DNA of 55,242 nt from JANNNF01 sp040385825 (lineage in GTDB: Bacteria; Pseudomonadota; Alphaproteobacteria; Rhodobacterales; Rhodobacteraceae). The DNA lies in the NCBI GenBank assembly GCA_040385825.1, contig JAZKGQ010000032.1:1-55242 (forward strand), read 5' to 3'. The notes under the pieces are model-generated. The model was not told where the DNA came from. It saw only the letters and a list, made by a program, of their open reading frames with translations, and did not search any database. This document shows positions 29,353-37,229 of the stretch, one piece after another (positions within the stretch are counted from its first letter, which is position 1; each line of letters starts with the position of its first letter). The position numbers were made by a program, and so were the translations under genes.

Positions 29353-30648
29353 ATGGCAAGCCTTGCATCCAATTTCATCGGCATAAAATCCCCCAACCCG
29401 TTCTGGCTGGCAAGCGCGCCGCCGACCGACAAGGAATACAACGTGCGGCGCGCGTTCGAGGCGGGCTGGGGCGGGGTGGTCTGGAAAACCCTGGGGTCCG
29501 AAGGCCCGCCCGTCGTCAACGTGAACGGCCCGCGCTATGGCGCGATCTGGGGCGCGGACCGGAGGCTTCTGGGCCTGAACAACATCGAGCTGATCACCGA
29601 CCGCCCGCTGGAGGTGAACCTGCGCGAGATCAAGTCGGTCAAGCGCGACTACAAGGATCGCGCGCTGGTGATCAGCCTGATGGTGCCCTGCGATGAAATA
29701 TCCTGGCGCGATATTCTGGCCCATGTCGAAGACACCGAGGCCGACGGGGTGGAACTGAACTTCGGCTGCCCGCATGGCATGGCCGAACGCGGCATGGGCG
29801 GCGCCGTGGGGCAGGTGCCCGAATATATCGAGATGATCACCCGCTGGTGCAAACAGCACACCCGCATGCCGGTGATCGTGAAACTGACCCCCAATATCAG
29901 CGACATCCGCAAACCCGCCGAGGCCGCCAAACGCGGCGGGGCGGATGCGGTATCGCTGATCAACACGATCAATTCCATCACCTCGGTCAACCTTGACAGC
30001 TTTGCCCCGGAACCGATGATCGACGGCAAGGGCACCCATGGCGGCTATTGCGGCCCTGCGGTCAAGCCCATTGCGCTGAACATGGTGGCCGAGATTGCGC
30101 GGTCCGAGGCGACGCGCGGCCTGCCGATTTCCGGTATCGGCGGGGTCACCACCTGGCGCGATGCGGCGGAATTCCTGGCGCTTGGGGCGGGGAATGTGCA
30201 GGTCTGCACGGCGGCGATGACCTACGGGTTCAAGATCGTGTCCGAGATGATTTCCGGCCTGTCGCAGTATCTGGACGAACGCGACATGGCGCTGTCCGAT
30301 CTGGTGGGCCGCGCGGTGCCGAATGTCACCGACTGGCAGTATCTGAACCTGAATTACGTCACCAAAGCCCGCATCGACCCTGATGCCTGCATCGGCTGCG
30401 GGCGCTGCTTTGCCGCCTGCGAGGATACCAGCCATCAGGCCATCGCGATGAAGCCGGGCCGGGTGTTCGAGGTGATGGACGACGAATGCGTCGCCTGCAA
30501 CCTGTGCGTCAACGTCTGCCCGGTGGAAGATTGCATTACCATGGTGGAACTGCCCAAAGGCACAGTCGACCCGCGCACCGGCACCAGGGTTGCCGATTAT
30601 GCCAACTGGACCTCGCATCCGAACAACCCGTCGGTTGCCGCCGAATAG
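29353..30648 (+). CDS. preA: Dihydropyrimidine dehydrogenase, PreA-type catalytic subunit
   Basis: 431-aa FMN enzyme that reduces uracil and thymine to dihydropyrimidines with PreT. The TIM-barrel domain (residues 1-320) has PFWLASAPPTDKEYNVRRAFEAGWGG, ELNFGCPHGMAERGMGGAVGQ and a phosphate-binding ISGIGGVTTWRDAAEFLALGA. The C-terminal ferredoxin domain binds two 4Fe-4S clusters through CIGCGRCFAACED and CVACNLCVNVCPVEDC. GAGGAGG lies 7 nt before the ATG. It ends 22 bp before a convergent low-complexity gene. Confidence 0.95.
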   Translation: MASLASNFIGIKSPNPFWLASAPPTDKEYNVRRAFEAGWGGVVWKTLGSEGPPVVNVNGPRYGAIWGADRRLLGLNNIELITDRPLEVNLREIKSVKRDYKDRALVISLMVPCDEISWRDILAHVEDTEADGVELNFGCPHGMAERGMGGAVGQVPEYIEMITRWCKQHTRMPVIVKLTPNISDIRKPAEAAKRGGADAVSLINTINSITSVNLDSFAPEPMIDGKGTHGGYCGPAVKPIALNMVAEIARSEATRGLPISGIGGVTTWRDAAEFLALGAGNVQVCTAAMTYGFKIVSEMISGLSQYLDERDMALSDLVGRAVPNVTDWQYLNLNYVTKARIDPDACIGCGRCFAACEDTSHQAIAMKPGRVFEVMDDECVACNLCVNVCPVEDCITMVELPKGTVDPRTGTRVADYANWTSHPNNPSVAAE

Positions 30649-30670
30649 GGATCTTGCAGGCGCCTTGCCG

Positions 30671-31156
30671 TCACGCTGACCGGATCACCTGCAAGGCCAG
30701 CCGCCAGGGCGCGGTGGCCGGATCACCAGACGGCGGGGCCAGGTTCGGCCTGTCGTCTGGCTGTTCGTCAGGCTGGTCGGGGGCGGCATAGTCCGCAAGC
30801 GGGACATGGGCCGGGGCGGGGCCTTTGGGAATGGCGGCCTGCGCCGCCTGAACCGCGGTCAGGGGCAGCGCCGACGCTGCATCAGACCCTGCGGGGGCCG
30901 TCACCCTTGCCGCCGTCAGGCCCGAGGCAGCGGCTTGCGCGGCGGTCAGCAGCACGGCCTGGGCATTCGCCTGCCCCCAGAGGCAGGGGTCCGCGCTGGC
31001 AGGCTCTGGCCCTCTTGGCACCTGCGGCGTTGCGGCGGGGGCAGGCCCCCCTGCAGGCCCACCGACGGTTCCCCCGGCAGTCCCCCCGGCGGGCACTTGC
31101 GCCGGTGTCATGTATTGCAGCGGCACCATCGCCGCCAGCCCAGAGATCGGTCCCAT
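30671..31156 (-). CDS. Alanine/proline-rich hypothetical protein
   Basis: 161 aa, not recognised. The sequence is low complexity: a Gly/Pro stretch near residue 20 (repeats GGTAGGTVGGPAGGPAP), an alanine-rich middle (AAQAAASGLTAARVTAP), and a C-terminal DQPDEQPDDRP followed by APWRLALQVIRSA. The start may be ATG 31156 or GTG 31165; neither has a strong ribosome-binding site. It is convergent with preA. The ordered C-terminus suggests a short real domain, but composition alone could keep such a frame open. Confidence 0.5.
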   Translation of the reverse strand: MGPISGLAAMVPLQYMTPAQVPAGGTAGGTVGGPAGGPAPAATPQVPRGPEPASADPCLWGQANAQAVLLTAAQAAASGLTAARVTAPAGSDAASALPLTAVQAAQAAIPKGPAPAHVPLADYAAPDQPDEQPDDRPNLAPPSGDPATAPWRLALQVIRSA

Positions 31157-31279
31157 CCCAGTCACCCGTTCCGTGAAGGCCCCCCCACATCGGACAATAG
31201 CATGGCTGCCGGGCCGCAGCAGAAGAATGCCCGCAGCATTTGCCCGACTTGCCTTGCCATTGCCTTGATCAGGCAGGAC

Positions 31280-31897
31280 TCATGCCAAATTCGCCGGCAC
31301 CAGCAGGCGGCGGAACAGCACGTCCAGAAACTCGCCCGCCTCGGCAAAAGGGTCGTGGCCGGGGCCAAGCACGCAGCGCACCTGCACGTCGAAATCGGCA
31401 TAATGCTGGGTCAGCGCCCAGATCGAGAAGATCAGATGCACCGGATGCACGCGGGCGATGCGGCCCTGATCCATCCAGGCGGTCAGGGTCAGGCATTTCT
31501 CATCAACCAGCGCCTTCAGATCGCCCGCAATCGCGCTGCGGATGCGGGGGGCGCCTTGCAGGATCTCGTTCGCGAACAGCCGGCTTTCGCGCGGGTAATC
31601 GCGGCTGAGCTCCAGCTTGCGCCGGACGTAGCCCATCAGTTCCTCGACCGGATCACCCTCTGCATCCATCTCGCGCAGCGGGTCCAGCCAGGTTTCCAGC
31701 AGACGCGCCAGCAGCGCCTGATGGATCGCCTCTTTGGACGCAAAGTAGTACAGCAGATTGGGCTTGGACAAGCGGGCCACATCGGCAATCTCGTCCAGCG
31801 TGGCGCCGCGAAACCCGTGCGCCGAGAACACTTCCAGCGCCGCATCCAGAATGGTTTCAGAATTCTTGACCTGAATGCGGGTGCGGGGTCTGGTCAT
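31280..31897 (-). CDS. TetR family regulator, RutR-like (first copy)
   Basis: 205 aa. The N-terminal helix-turn-helix is ILDAALEVFSAHGFRGATLDEIADVARLSKPNLLYYFASKEAIH (residues 14-58), and the C-terminal ligand domain is that of RutR-type regulators (RLFANEILQGAP, WMDQGRIARVHPVHLIFSIWALTQHYADFDVQV). In E. coli RutR senses uracil and controls pyrimidine catabolism. A second paralogue lies at 33218-33865, in the same strand and gene set. Possible self-operator at 31921-31946 upstream. Confidence 0.9.
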   Translation of the reverse strand: MTRPRTRIQVKNSETILDAALEVFSAHGFRGATLDEIADVARLSKPNLLYYFASKEAIHQALLARLLETWLDPLREMDAEGDPVEELMGYVRRKLELSRDYPRESRLFANEILQGAPRIRSAIAGDLKALVDEKCLTLTAWMDQGRIARVHPVHLIFSIWALTQHYADFDVQVRCVLGPGHDPFAEAGEFLDVLFRRLLVPANLA

Positions 31898-31920
31898 GGG
31901 ATGCGTCACCTTTGCTGCAA

Positions 31921-31946
31921 CCTTTTCCAACTGTTGGCGCAAAAGG
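31921..31946. promoter_or_regulatory. Palindromic candidate operator upstream of the first TetR gene
   Basis: CCAAC-T-GTTGG (31927-31937) is a perfect 5-bp inverted repeat with outer arms CCTTTT (31921-31926) and AAAAGG (31941-31946). It sits 24-49 bp before the TetR start in the short gap to the UPF0303 gene, the position expected for an autoregulatory operator. Confidence 0.4.
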
Positions 31947-31964
31947 CGGCGGGATGCAAACGTA

Positions 31965-32432
31965 TCAGCGCAGCAGCGCCTGAATGCCCCGCACCACCAG
32001 CCGGTGATCCTCGACCTGCGGCAGACCCGAGACTGTGGCCACCGCCACCACCCCCACCCCGTCGACCCGGATCGGCACCGCCCCGCCATGATCGGCATGA
32101 TCCTCGGGCGACAGGCCATGCTGGGCAAGGGTTTCGCCCTTTTCCCGGTTGACCGCCCCGACCTGCAACGAGGCCAGTTGAAACCGCAGGGCCGTGTTCG
32201 ACTTGCGCCGGGCCCACATGTCATTCAGCGGGGCCGACCCCGGCAGGGCCGCGTGAAACAGGGTGCGGTTGGCGGTGCGAATGTCGATCACCACCGCCAT
32301 GCCGTCAGCGCGCGCCATCTCGACCAGAACCAGCCCCAGCTTCAGCGCGGTGTCTTCGGTAAACCGCGCAAAGATCAGAGTCGCTGCCTCTTGTGCCAGC
32401 GCGGCAGAGTCGATCGGATAATCGGGGGTCAT
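31965..32432 (-). CDS. UPF0303 / heme-degrading-domain-like protein
   Basis: 155 aa, cytosolic. It matches the UPF0303 (YBR137w-like, GlcG/HbpS fold) family: LGLVLVEMARADGMAVVIDIRTANRTLFHAALPGSAP, DMWARRKSNTALRF and HGGAVPIRVDGVGVVAVATVSGLPQVEDHRLVVRG, the last region being diagnostic. Biochemical function is uncertain. It sits between a secreted protein gene and the first TetR gene in a four-gene reverse-strand set. A link to pyrimidine catabolism is by position only. Confidence 0.85.
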   Translation of the reverse strand: MTPDYPIDSAALAQEAATLIFARFTEDTALKLGLVLVEMARADGMAVVIDIRTANRTLFHAALPGSAPLNDMWARRKSNTALRFQLASLQVGAVNREKGETLAQHGLSPEDHADHGGAVPIRVDGVGVVAVATVSGLPQVEDHRLVVRGIQALLR

Positions 32433-32468
32433 CGGTTTGTCCTTCTGTCGCCTGCGCCTGTCGCGGTT

Positions 32469-33221
32469 CTAGTCGCCGCAGCCATATTGCATGTCCTGCT
32501 GTGCCCTGGGGCAGGTCTGCAACAGCGCCCCGATTGCCCGGTCGGCCCCGGCCAGCGGCACCACATAGCCCCCAAAGGCGGTCAGGGCCTCGGCGGCGGT
32601 ATAGACATCTGCCGTGCGCCCCGCGCCGGACAGGGTGATCCTTGTGCCATCGCCCTCGGCATTCAACGCCTCGATCTGCGCGGGCAGGATGTACAGCGCC
32701 GACCCGCCGGCGAGGTCGTTGACCGGCAGCGTGCAGACATCGCCATCTGCGCCCGACCAGTCGCCCTGACGGCGCGGATAGCTGGCCGCGGTCAGGCTGG
32801 GGGCGGTCATCAGCGTGACCGGCCCTGCCGCAGCAAAACTGTTGGAAAACCGCAAACCCAAGGTATAGCCGCCGACCTTGCCGCACCCAAGCCCCACCGT
32901 GCCCGCAGAGGTGGTGATATAGGCCACAGGGCCAAGGGCGGGATGCGTGCCAAAGGCCCAGATGCCCGCCAACACGCCCGGCCCGGCAGGCAGCGCGGGT
33001 TGCTGCTGCACGGGTGGCGGGGGGGCGGCGACAGGTGGCGTGAAACTTTCGCCCCCGCCATCCTCGCAATATTGCGCGATGCAGGCGTTGTAGCCCGCAT
33101 TTCCCGCGCCATGTTCGGCCTGACAGCGCCAGATGCAGCGCTGCATCTCCATCGCGTCTTCAGACACCTGCGCCAGAGCCGCGCCGGGGACAATCGCGGC
33201 CATCAGGATAAAGCGCTTCAT
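32469..33221 (-). CDS. Secreted hypothetical protein with N-terminal paired cysteines
   Basis: 250 aa with a signal peptide (MKRFILMAAIVPGAALAQ, cleavage near 17). The mature N-terminus has C29-x3-C33 and C47-x4-C52 (RCIWRCQAEH, NACIAQYCED), reminiscent of coiled-coil-helix disulfide motifs, then a Pro-rich linker and a C-terminal domain with further cysteines. No family recognised. The start shares an ATGA overlap with the second TetR gene upstream, so it is translationally coupled to it. Confidence 0.72.
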   Translation of the reverse strand: MKRFILMAAIVPGAALAQVSEDAMEMQRCIWRCQAEHGAGNAGYNACIAQYCEDGGGESFTPPVAAPPPPVQQQPALPAGPGVLAGIWAFGTHPALGPVAYITTSAGTVGLGCGKVGGYTLGLRFSNSFAAAGPVTLMTAPSLTAASYPRRQGDWSGADGDVCTLPVNDLAGGSALYILPAQIEALNAEGDGTRITLSGAGRTADVYTAAEALTAFGGYVVPLAGADRAIGALLQTCPRAQQDMQYGCGD

Positions 33222-33865
33222 ATCACCCCGATCCCGCGCAGGATGATCTGCCGCACCGAGGTTTTCGCAGCCTCCCATTGCGCATCGCTCAGCGCCGCGC
33301 CGCCATTCAGCGTGTCGATCTGATGCCCGAAATCGGCATAGTGCTGCGTCGTCGCCCACAGCATGTACAACAGGTGGCGCGGGTCGACCGCCGCCATCTG
33401 GCCTGCGTCGATCCAGCCCTGAATGACGGCAATCCGCCCCGTGGTCCAGTCGCGCAGGGTGGTTTCCAGATAATCCTGAATGACGGGGGCACCGTGCATC
33501 ACCTCGGACGCCCAGACCTTGGACCCATGCGGATTGCGGCGCGAAATATCCATCTTGGCGTCGATATAGCCGCCGATCCCGGTGGCAGGGTCAGGGCTTG
33601 CGTCAAAACAGGCAGCCGCTTCCAGCCAGATTTCAAAGATGTTGCGCACCACGCGGCGATAGAGGTCTTCCTTGGTGGCAAAATAGTAATGCAGATTGGC
33701 CTTGGGCAGCCCTGCCATATCGGCGATCAACTGCATCGTGGCCCCGCCAAACCCGGCCTCTGCAAACACCCGTTCTGCCGCATCCAGGATCAGACGCTCA
33801 TTTTCGCGCCGGATATCCGTGCGCTTGCCGGGCTTGATGATGGATATTTGGGCAGGTGGCGGCAT
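33218..33865 (-). CDS. TetR family regulator, RutR-like (second copy)
   Basis: 215 aa. Helix-turn-helix LILDAAERVFAEAGFGGATMQLIADMAGLPKANLHYYFATKEDLY and the same RutR-type C-terminal domain as the paralogue at 31280-31897 (VWASEVMHGAPVIQDYLE, WIDAGQMAAVDPRHLLYMLWATTQHYADFGHQI). It is divergent from the amidohydrolase gene, and two RutR-type operators lie in the 135-bp shared promoter region. Control of the amidohydrolase and of itself is likely. Confidence 0.92.
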   Translation of the reverse strand: MPPPAQISIIKPGKRTDIRRENERLILDAAERVFAEAGFGGATMQLIADMAGLPKANLHYYFATKEDLYRRVVRNIFEIWLEAAACFDASPDPATGIGGYIDAKMDISRRNPHGSKVWASEVMHGAPVIQDYLETTLRDWTTGRIAVIQGWIDAGQMAAVDPRHLLYMLWATTQHYADFGHQIDTLNGGAALSDAQWEAAKTSVRQIILRGIGVI

Positions 33866-33885
33866 CAGGCCCTGTCATATTTTCG

Positions 33886-33901
33886 TTGACCGGTTGGTCA
33901 G
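33886..33901. promoter_or_regulatory. RutR-type operator, box 1
   Basis: TTGACCGGTTGGTCAG fits the E. coli RutR consensus TTGACCANNTGGTCAA at 12 of 14 fixed positions. It lies 21 bp upstream of the divergent TetR start. Confidence 0.7.
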
Positions 33902-33919
33902 GTTGTGGTGCGCTTGCCC

Positions 33920-33935
33920 TTGACCATACGGTCGA
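33920..33935. promoter_or_regulatory. RutR-type operator, box 2
   Basis: TTGACCATACGGTCGA fits the same consensus at 12 of 14 fixed positions, with a perfect left half. Its centre is 34 bp from box 1 and it lies 66 bp upstream of the amidohydrolase start. Confidence 0.6.
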
Positions 33936-34000
33936 AAAACGAGTCGCCGCAAGGGGCACGACATCGCCTGCGGGGCGAACTTGGGGCCGGGGGGAATGGC

Positions 34001-35251
34001 ATGACAGCGGCAGGGCAAAACCATCGGATCGATGCGGGCAGGCTGTGGGACAGTCTGGGCGAAATGGCCCTGATCGGCCCCGGCGTCGCAGGCGGCTGCA
34101 ACCGCCAGACCCTGACCGATGCCGACGCCGCAGGCCGCGCGCTGTTTGCCCGCTGGTGTGCCGAATCGGGCATGGCCATGGGCGTCGATACCATGGGCAA
34201 CATGTTTGCAACGCGGGCCGGCACCGACCCCGAGGCCTTGCCGGTCTACATCGGGTCACATCTGGACACCCAGCCCACCGGGGGCCGCTATGACGGCGTG
34301 CTGGGCGTGCTGGCGGGGCTGGAGGTGATCCGGTCGATGAACGATCTGAACATTGCAACCCGCCATCCGGTTGTGGTGACGAACTGGACCAACGAGGAAG
34401 GCGCGCGCTTTGCCCCCGCCATGCTGGCCTCTGGCGTGTTCGCGGGCATCCACACGCAGGACTATGCCTATGCGCGGCAGGACGGCGAGGGGGTGCGCTT
34501 TGGTGACGAGTTGGCGCGCATCGGCTGGGTTGGCGATGAGGTGGTCGGTGCCCGCCGCATGCACGCGATGTTCGAGCTGCACATAGAACAGGGACCGATC
34601 CTTGAGGCTGAAGGCCGCACCATCGGCGTCGTCACCCACGGGCAGGGGCTGTGGTGGCTGGAGGTGACGCTGACGGGGCGCGATGCCCACACCGGCAGCA
34701 CGCCGATGACCATGCGGGTCAACGCGGGCCTTGGCATGGCGCGGGTGGTGGAACGCGTGCATCAGATTGCCATGTCGCATCAGCCGAATGCCGTGGGCGC
34801 CGTGGGGCAGGTCAAGGTCTTTCCCAATTCGCGCAACGTGATTCCGGGGCGGGTGGTGTTCACGGTGGACATCCGCTCGCCCGATCAGGCCAAGCTCGAT
34901 GCGATGCGCGCCGAAGTGGAACGTGCTGCCGCGTCGGTTGCGGCGGAGCTGGGCTTGGGCTGTTCGATCGAGGCGGTCGGCCATTTCGACCCGGTGACGT
35001 TTGATCCGGGGCTGGTGCAGGTGGTGCGCGGGGCGGCAGAAAAGCTGGGCCATTCCCACATGGATATTGTCTCGGGCGCGGGCCACGACGCCTGCTGGAT
35101 CAACCGGGTTGCGCCCACGGTGATGATCATGTGCCCCTGTGTGGGGGGGCTGAGCCATAACGAGGCCGAGGAGATCAGCCCTGAATGGGCGGCGGCGGGG
35201 ACCGACGTGCTGCTGCACGCGGTGCTGGATGTGGCGGGGGTGGTGGGGTGA
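34001..35251 (+). CDS. N-carbamoyl-beta-alanine amidohydrolase, M20-family Zn-dependent hydrolase
   Basis: 416 aa. Third step of reductive pyrimidine degradation: hydrolyses N-carbamoyl-beta-alanine to beta-alanine, CO2 and ammonia. Metal site: SHLDTQPTGGRYDG (H87, D89 region) and TNEEGARF (E132-E133); the dimerisation insert has HIEQGPILEAEGRTIGVVTHGQG and HTGSTPM; the C-terminal ligand is in SHNEAEEIS. The family also contains allantoate and hydantoinase-pathway enzymes, but the neighbours preTA and dihydropyrimidinase favour the pyrimidine role. A RutR-like regulator is divergent. Confidence 0.9.
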   Translation: MTAAGQNHRIDAGRLWDSLGEMALIGPGVAGGCNRQTLTDADAAGRALFARWCAESGMAMGVDTMGNMFATRAGTDPEALPVYIGSHLDTQPTGGRYDGVLGVLAGLEVIRSMNDLNIATRHPVVVTNWTNEEGARFAPAMLASGVFAGIHTQDYAYARQDGEGVRFGDELARIGWVGDEVVGARRMHAMFELHIEQGPILEAEGRTIGVVTHGQGLWWLEVTLTGRDAHTGSTPMTMRVNAGLGMARVVERVHQIAMSHQPNAVGAVGQVKVFPNSRNVIPGRVVFTVDIRSPDQAKLDAMRAEVERAAASVAAELGLGCSIEAVGHFDPVTFDPGLVQVVRGAAEKLGHSHMDIVSGAGHDACWINRVAPTVMIMCPCVGGLSHNEAEEISPEWAAAGTDVLLHAVLDVAGVVG

Positions 35252-35266
35252 GGGTTTTGGCACATC

Positions 35267-35340
35267 TCGCCCCGGCGCAGGCCGGGGCCTGCACCCAAAG
35301 CGCGCGCCCGGTTGGTCGAGGCCCCGGCCTGCGCCGGAGC
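35267..35340. repeat. GC-rich palindromic repeat, left of the GIY-YIG gene
   Basis: Arms at 35267-35290 and 35319-35340 (core CCCCGGCGCAGGCCGGGG) form a stem of about 22 bp with one mismatch and a 28-nt loop. The repeat shares arm core and loop start (ACCCA...AAG) with the element at 35674-35751, showing that the two are copies of one family. Confidence 0.85.
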
Positions 35341-35383
35341 AAAAATTCATCGCCTGTTAACTTTGCCCGTCCACATTCACACC

Positions 35384-35671
35384 ATGCGCCACTTCGTCTA
35401 CATCATGGCCTCCCGACCCTGCGGCGCGATCTATATCGGCTCGACAGGCAATCTGCGTCAGCGGGTGGAACTGCACCGTTCGGGCCTCAAAGGCAGCCAC
35501 ACCGACCGTTACAACATCCGGCAACTGGTCTGGTTCGAAGAACACTCCGATCGTGCCTCCGCCTTCACCCGCGAACGGCAGATGAAGGAATGGCAGCGCA
35601 ACTGGAAGGTCCGGCTGATTGTCGAGGTCAATCCCATGTGGCGGGACATGACTGGCGAAATTCCATTGTAG
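35384..35671 (+). CDS. GIY-YIG nuclease domain protein
   Basis: 95 aa, a single GIY-YIG endonuclease domain of the YhbQ-like small family. HFVYIMASRPCGAIYIGSTGNLRQRVELH contains the GIY-like (VYI) and YIG elements and the catalytic arginine; the catalytic glutamate is in AFTRERQMKEWQRNWK. The tail VNPMWRDM is typical of the family. It lies between the amidohydrolase and dihydropyrimidinase genes, interrupting an otherwise catabolic gene set, and is bracketed by two large palindromic repeats (35267-35340, 35674-35751), the right one only 3 bp after its stop. Confidence 0.9.
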   Translation: MRHFVYIMASRPCGAIYIGSTGNLRQRVELHRSGLKGSHTDRYNIRQLVWFEEHSDRASAFTRERQMKEWQRNWKVRLIVEVNPMWRDMTGEIPL

Positions 35672-35673
35672 CA

Positions 35674-35751
35674 CTCGCCCCGGCGCAGGCCGGGGCCTCG
35701 ACCCACAAGGCACGATTGCTTCATCGAGGCCCCGGCCTGCGCCGGGGCGAG
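35674..35751. repeat. GC-rich palindromic repeat, right of the GIY-YIG gene
   Basis: Arms at 35674-35701 and 35724-35751 form a perfect 28-bp inverted repeat with a 22-nt loop. It contains the same CCCCGGCGCAGGCCGGGG core as the left copy. It lies between the GIY-YIG stop and the dihydropyrimidinase start (26 bp before it), so it is also in the leader of that gene. Confidence 0.9.
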
Positions 35752-35777
35752 ATCATCCAATCGTCACGAGGCACCCC

Positions 35778-37229
35778 ATGACCACTCTCATCCGCAACGG
35801 CACCATCGTCACCGCCGACCTCACCTATGCCGCCGATGTCCTGATCGACAACGGCATCATCACCGCCATCGGCCCAAACCTGCGCGGTGACACCACCCTT
35901 GACGCTACCGGCTGCTATGTCATGCCCGGCGGTATCGATCCCCATACCCATCTGGAGATGCCCTTCATGGGCACCTATTCTGCGGATGATTTTGAATCCG
36001 GCACGCGGGCGGCGCTGTCGGGCGGCACCACGATGGTCGTCGATTTCGTGCTGCCAGGGCAGGGCCAGGGGCTGATGGATGCCATGCAGATGTGGCACAA
36101 CAAATCGGGCCGGGCGAATTGCGACTACTCCTACCACATGGCGATCACCTGGTGGGGGCAGCAGGTTTTTGACGACATGAAGACGGTCACCGAGGCCGGC
36201 ATCAACAGTTTCAAGCACTTCATGGCCTACAAGGGCGCGCTGATGGTGAATGATGACGAGATGTTCGCCAGCTTTTCCCGCTGCGCCGAACTGGGGGCGA
36301 TGCCCTTTGTCCATGCCGAAAACGGCGATGTGGTGGCCGAACTTCAGCGCAAACTGATGGCCGCAGGCAACACCGGCCCCGAGGCGCATGCGTTTTCCCG
36401 CCCGCCCGAGGTTGAAGGCGAGGCCACCAACCGCGCCATCATGATTGCCGATATGGCGGGGGTGCCGGTCTATATCGTGCATACCAGTTGCGAGGAGGCG
36501 CATGAGGCCATCCGCCGCGCGCGCATGGCCGGCAAGCGGGTTTACGGCGAACCCCTGATCCAGCACCTGACGCTGGACGACAGCGAATACCGCCACCCCG
36601 ACTGGGACCACGCCGCCCGCCGCGTGATGTCGCCGCCTTTCCGCGACAAACGCCATCAGGACAGCCTCTGGGCGGGTCTTGCGGCGGGGTCGTTGCAGGT
36701 GGTGGCGACCGATCATTGCGCCTTCACCTCGGCGCAAAAGCGGTTCGGCCTGGGGGATTTCACCAGGATCCCCAATGGCACCGGGGGCCTTGAGGACCGG
36801 ATGCCGATGCTGTGGACGCATGGGGTGGCAACGGGGCGCATCACGATGAACGAATTTGTGGCCGTTACATCAACAAACATCGCCAAGATATTGAATTGCT
36901 ATCCGAAAAAGGGCGCAGTGCTGGTGGGCGCAGACGCCGATCTGGTGGTGTGGGATCCGGCAAAGTCGAAAACCATCACGGCGGGCAATCAGCAATCTGC
37001 CATTGATTACAACGTGTTCGAGGGCAAGGTTGTGACGGGCCTGCCGCGCTATACCCTGACGCGGGGGCAGGTGGCGATTGACGACGGGGCGGTGAAGACG
37101 CAAGAAGGCCACGGCCAGTTCGTCGCGCGCCCCCCGAACGGGGCGGTGAACCGGGCGCTGACACAGTGGAAGGATTTGACTGCCCCAAGGCCCGTGCTGC
37201 GGACGGGTATTCCGGCGAGTGGGGTGTGA
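35778..37229 (+). CDS. hydA: Dihydropyrimidinase (hydantoinase)
   Basis: 483 aa. Second step of reductive pyrimidine degradation: opens dihydrouracil or dihydrothymine to the N-carbamoyl amino acid; also acts on hydantoins. Binuclear Zn site: H56 and H58 in DPHTHLEMP, carboxylated K152 in FMAYKGAL, H179 in FVHAENGD, a further histidine in YIVHTSCEE, and D312 in ATDHCAF. The usual C-terminal region SAIDYNVFEGKVVTGLPRYTLTRGQ is intact. Its stop shares a base with the next start (TGATG). Confidence 0.95.
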   Translation: MTTLIRNGTIVTADLTYAADVLIDNGIITAIGPNLRGDTTLDATGCYVMPGGIDPHTHLEMPFMGTYSADDFESGTRAALSGGTTMVVDFVLPGQGQGLMDAMQMWHNKSGRANCDYSYHMAITWWGQQVFDDMKTVTEAGINSFKHFMAYKGALMVNDDEMFASFSRCAELGAMPFVHAENGDVVAELQRKLMAAGNTGPEAHAFSRPPEVEGEATNRAIMIADMAGVPVYIVHTSCEEAHEAIRRARMAGKRVYGEPLIQHLTLDDSEYRHPDWDHAARRVMSPPFRDKRHQDSLWAGLAAGSLQVVATDHCAFTSAQKRFGLGDFTRIPNGTGGLEDRMPMLWTHGVATGRITMNEFVAVTSTNIAKILNCYPKKGAVLVGADADLVVWDPAKSKTITAGNQQSAIDYNVFEGKVVTGLPRYTLTRGQVAIDDGAVKTQEGHGQFVARPPNGAVNRALTQWKDLTAPRPVLRTGIPASGV

